Assembly: GCF_900116715.1 (NCBI RefSeq)
Contig: NZ_FPBM01000003.1
Coordinates: 310,001 to 374,000, forward strand
Length of the DNA: 64,000 bases
Direction: 5' to 3'
DNA from: Polaromonas sp. YR568
GTDB taxonomy: Bacteria > Pseudomonadota > Gammaproteobacteria > Burkholderiales > Burkholderiaceae_C
The translations under genes were made by a program, and so were the position numbers. Position 1 is the first letter of the stretch. Each line of letters begins with the position of its first letter. Below the pieces are notes generated by a model. The model saw nothing but the letters and a program-made list of their open reading frames with translations, was not told the DNA's origin and ran no database searches. Below, piece after piece: positions 61,923 to 64,000 of this stretch.

Positions 61923-63074
61923 TTAGCGAACGACTTTGCCGTCGGGTGTGATGGTGACCAGGTCAATCGCACGCACCGATTCGTACTTCTTGGGGCGCAG
62001 GTTGATGCGAAAGCCGCCGACGTCGTAGTCCGTCATGGTCTCGAAGGCCTTTTGCAGGCCCGCCCGGTCGGGCTTGCCGCTGCCGGCCGAACTGCGGCGC
62101 ACGCCTTCGGCAAAGGTCTTGGCGGCGATGTAGCCCTCAACGCTTTCGTAGCTGGGTGTCTGGTCGGTCTGGTTCAGCACGTCCAGGTATTCCTTGATGA
62201 TGGGTGTGCCGGTGCTGCGCGGCGAAGGCACCACCTGCGAGATCACGACCCCGCCGATTTCTTTGCCCAGTGCACTGAACAGTGGATCAATCCCGACTAC
62301 GGACAGGTTGAGGAACTGGCCACCGAAACCGGCCTGGCGCATCTTGCGGATAAAGGCGGCCGACGAATTGAACAGACTCACCTGAATCACGGCCTGGGGC
62401 TGGGTCTTCATGATCTGCGCCACGGCCGCATCGACCTTGTCGCTGTTGACGGGTGACAGCGCGCTGCCGACGATGGCCGGGCGCTTGAGGTCGATCAGCG
62501 CCTGGTTGACGGCGGCCAGGCCGCCCTTGCCCATGGCGTCGTCTTCGGCAAACACGGCGATGCGGTCCTGGTTCAGCGTGGCGCAGTGGCGGGCAATCTT
62601 GTAGGCCTCATCTGCCAGCGCGGGACGCACGTGGAACACATTGGTGAGGGCGGGATCATGCAGGGCATCGGATGCGGCAAAAGGCGCGAAGAACAAAGTG
62701 CCGGACGCTTTTGCCGCGGCGAAGGCGGCATCGCAGCTGGCGGTGCCGGTGAACCCGAAGAGCGCGTCAACACCTTCATCGATCAACAGCTTGGCATTGG
62801 CGGCAGCCTTGGCCGGCGTGTAGCCGTCATCAAGCGCCTTGACTTCGATCTTGTAGCCGCCCGCGCCGTTTTTGGCATTGATGGCGTCAAAGTAAATTTT
62901 TGCGCCGTTCAGGTAGGCCAGGCCAATCTGGTCTGCGGCTCCCGTCAGCGGCACGGATTGGCCGAGAAGGATTTTTTTGCCGCCCTTGCTGCTTTGCGCC
63001 CACAGCGCGGGGCTTGCGACAGCGACACCTGCGGAAACACCACCAAGAACCAATTGACGCCGATTGAAGCCCAT
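61923..63074 (-). CDS. Branched-chain amino-acid-type ABC substrate-binding protein
   Basis: A 383-residue periplasmic binding protein of the LivJ/Leu-Ile-Val family. An N-terminal signal with NRRQLVLGGVSAGVAVASPA suggests Tat or Sec export (RR followed by a hydrophobic run). The two-lobed fold shows LLGQSVPLTGAADQIGLAYLNG, LFGFTGTASCDAAFAAA and YESVEGYIAAKTFAEGV. The ligand cannot be told. No transporter genes are adjacent. ATG 63074 is chosen because it begins the signal; the frame is open to 63197. Confidence 0.9.
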   Translation of the reverse strand: MGFNRRQLVLGGVSAGVAVASPALWAQSSKGGKKILLGQSVPLTGAADQIGLAYLNGAKIYFDAINAKNGAGGYKIEVKALDDGYTPAKAAANAKLLIDEGVDALFGFTGTASCDAAFAAAKASGTLFFAPFAASDALHDPALTNVFHVRPALADEAYKIARHCATLNQDRIAVFAEDDAMGKGGLAAVNQALIDLKRPAIVGSALSPVNSDKVDAAVAQIMKTQPQAVIQVSLFNSSAAFIRKMRQAGFGGQFLNLSVVGIDPLFSALGKEIGGVVISQVVPSPRSTGTPIIKEYLDVLNQTDQTPSYESVEGYIAAKTFAEGVRRSSAGSGKPDRAGLQKAFETMTDYDVGGFRINLRPKKYESVRAIDLVTITPDGKVVR

Positions 63075-63271
63075 GACAACACCTTTAGAGATACGAGTAG
63101 CCAAAGCAGGTTTGATGCCCGCAAGGCAGCATGCGCTCACTGTTCCAGAAAAATGTGACGAATTGTGCGCAGACACAGAGCGTAATCCGTGCCGCATGGA
63201 AAAAACAGCAGGGGAAATGCCAACACGTCATAAGCCTATGCCCCCGGATGTAGCCTTTTGACTGCGTTTTT

Positions 63272-64000
63272 TTATGTGCTGTTGCCGCTTGCACGCCGGG
63301 CAGACAAACGGTGCAGCGACACCGCCAGCAACAGGCCAAGGCCGGAGCTCACTGCGGTGACCCAACCCGTCCATTGCCAGCCCCCGGCCAACGCGGCAAC
63401 CCAGGCCACCAGCGGAGGGCCGGCGAATTGGCCGAGCGCCGACCATTGCTGAATCCAGCCGACGGTGGTGGACACGGTGTCGCTGCCGGGCGCGAGCCGG
63501 ATGGCCAGGCTGAACAGCGTGGCGGGAATCAGGCCGCCCACCATGGAGAACGCCAGCACGGCCGCATATTGCAGCGCCGGCGGAACATGCGCTGCGAAAG
63601 CCAGCAAGGTTCCGCCAGCCATCACCATAAAACCCGTACCCAGTAGCACAAGCGGCGCGACACCGCGGCCCAGCAGCCGCCCCGCCGTCACATTGCCCAC
63701 GATATTGACGGCGGCCGCAAGCGCGGTGAGCACCGAGACCCAATGGCCACCCACTCCCGCTTGCGCGTAGATCGACGGCAGGAAACCGACCACGGCAAGC
63801 CATTGCCCCGAATACATGGCGAAGGTCACTGCCATCAGCCAGGCTGCAGGTGAGCGCAAGGTGGCGGCAATGAGTTCGCCGCTGGAAGGCTTCACCGCCG
63901 CACCGCTCGAGGGCGGCAAGCCGGGCGCTCTTTCGTCTGCAGGCACCTGCCACACAACCAGCATTGCCAGTACCCCTGCCAGTGCGGCCAGCAGCCACCA
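63272..64000 (-). CDS. MFS transporter, C-terminal part (5' truncated)
   Basis: The frame runs off the end of the window; the visible 242 residues cover about the C-terminal half of a 12-helix major facilitator protein. Hydrophobic helices with the ALAAAVNIVGNVTAGRLLGRG segment, similar to the A-motif loop (G-N-x-x-x-G-R), are seen. The cyanate/nitrate-type transporter group (CynX/NimT) is a possible home, but this is not certain. It lies 197 bp upstream of the binding-protein gene. Confidence 0.75.
   Translation of the reverse strand, partial: WWLLAALAGVLAMLVVWQVPADERAPGLPPSSGAAVKPSSGELIAATLRSPAAWLMAVTFAMYSGQWLAVVGFLPSIYAQAGVGGHWVSVLTALAAAVNIVGNVTAGRLLGRGVAPLVLLGTGFMVMAGGTLLAFAAHVPPALQYAAVLAFSMVGGLIPATLFSLAIRLAPGSDTVSTTVGWIQQWSALGQFAGPPLVAWVAALAGGWQWTGWVTAVSSGLGLLLAVSLHRLSARRASGNST

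Overview
The window is a GC-rich chromosomal stretch from a betaproteobacterium, most likely a Comamonadaceae member of the Polaromonas/Rhodoferax type. That placement is an inference from gene order (hemA-prfA-prmC-grxD; pilBCD-coaE-zapD-yacG; secA next to an M23 peptidase and dciA; sspBA beside petABC; mla-murA-his-tat), from the protein sequences, and from a small intergenic repeat with the core GCTAT-N7-RTAGC that I associate with this family. Nearly all of it is housekeeping core genome. No gene-free stretch exceeds about 300 bases. I see no prophage, CRISPR array, rRNA operon or antiphage island.

Layout. 1-2900 (+): end of hemA, release factor prfA with its methylase prmC, and monothiol glutaredoxin grxD. 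2900-9150 (-): a small secreted protein, yacG, zapD, coaE, the type IV pilus genes pilD, pilC and pilB, and tRNA-Pro. 9150-17200: ispB (-) diverges from rplU-rpmA-obgE-proB (+); then rppH with a CNP1-like gene (-), and proS with a lytic transglycosylase (+). 17200-24000 (-): a Nudix hydrolase coupled to a DUF815 ATPase, argJ, secA and an M23 peptidase, with dciA divergent. 24400-28900 (-): tRNA-Thr, sspB, sspA and the cytochrome bc1 operon petABC. 29100-35000: mscL, pdxA, a degenerate GGDEF membrane protein, a Nif3-like protein, a Tat-exported chalcone-isomerase-like protein and a DegS/DegQ-type protease. 35100-54300 (-): a 19-kb one-way block of mlaFEDACB, an ABC-2 exporter, a BolA protein, murA, the his genes, DUF4870, HIT and tatABC. 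54500-60850 (-): gltBD. 61000-64000 (-): a RAYT-type transposase, a branched-chain amino-acid-type binding protein and a truncated MFS transporter.

Functional links. prmC methylates the GGQ glutamine of the adjacent prfA product. The his genes give hisG (short form), D, C, B, H, A, F, I and E, but neither HisZ nor histidinol-phosphate phosphatase is in the window. The mla genes form a complete phospholipid trafficking system (A lipoprotein, C periplasmic, BDEF inner membrane). petABC forms the complete bc1 complex. TatABC could export two proteins here that carry twin-arginine signals.

Most interesting points. (1) The his operon is interrupted twice: between hisD and hisC by an AT-richer four-helix membrane gene plus a VapBC-type toxin-antitoxin pair, whose toxin stop overlaps the hisC start and whose 46-bp upstream gap holds two perfect tandem palindromes; and between hisF and hisA by an unrecognised secreted protein gene. 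(2) The sspA leader can form two mutually exclusive hairpins, one of which traps the Shine-Dalgarno sequence. (3) A small dispersed repeat occurs in five places; one copy supplies the hisD start codon and first residues, and another lies inside the Nif3-like reading frame. (4) Cytochrome b is about 80-100 residues longer than usual, with extra hydrophobic helices before its C-terminal membrane domain. I found no multi-gene system that I would call wholly new; the items above are the best candidates.
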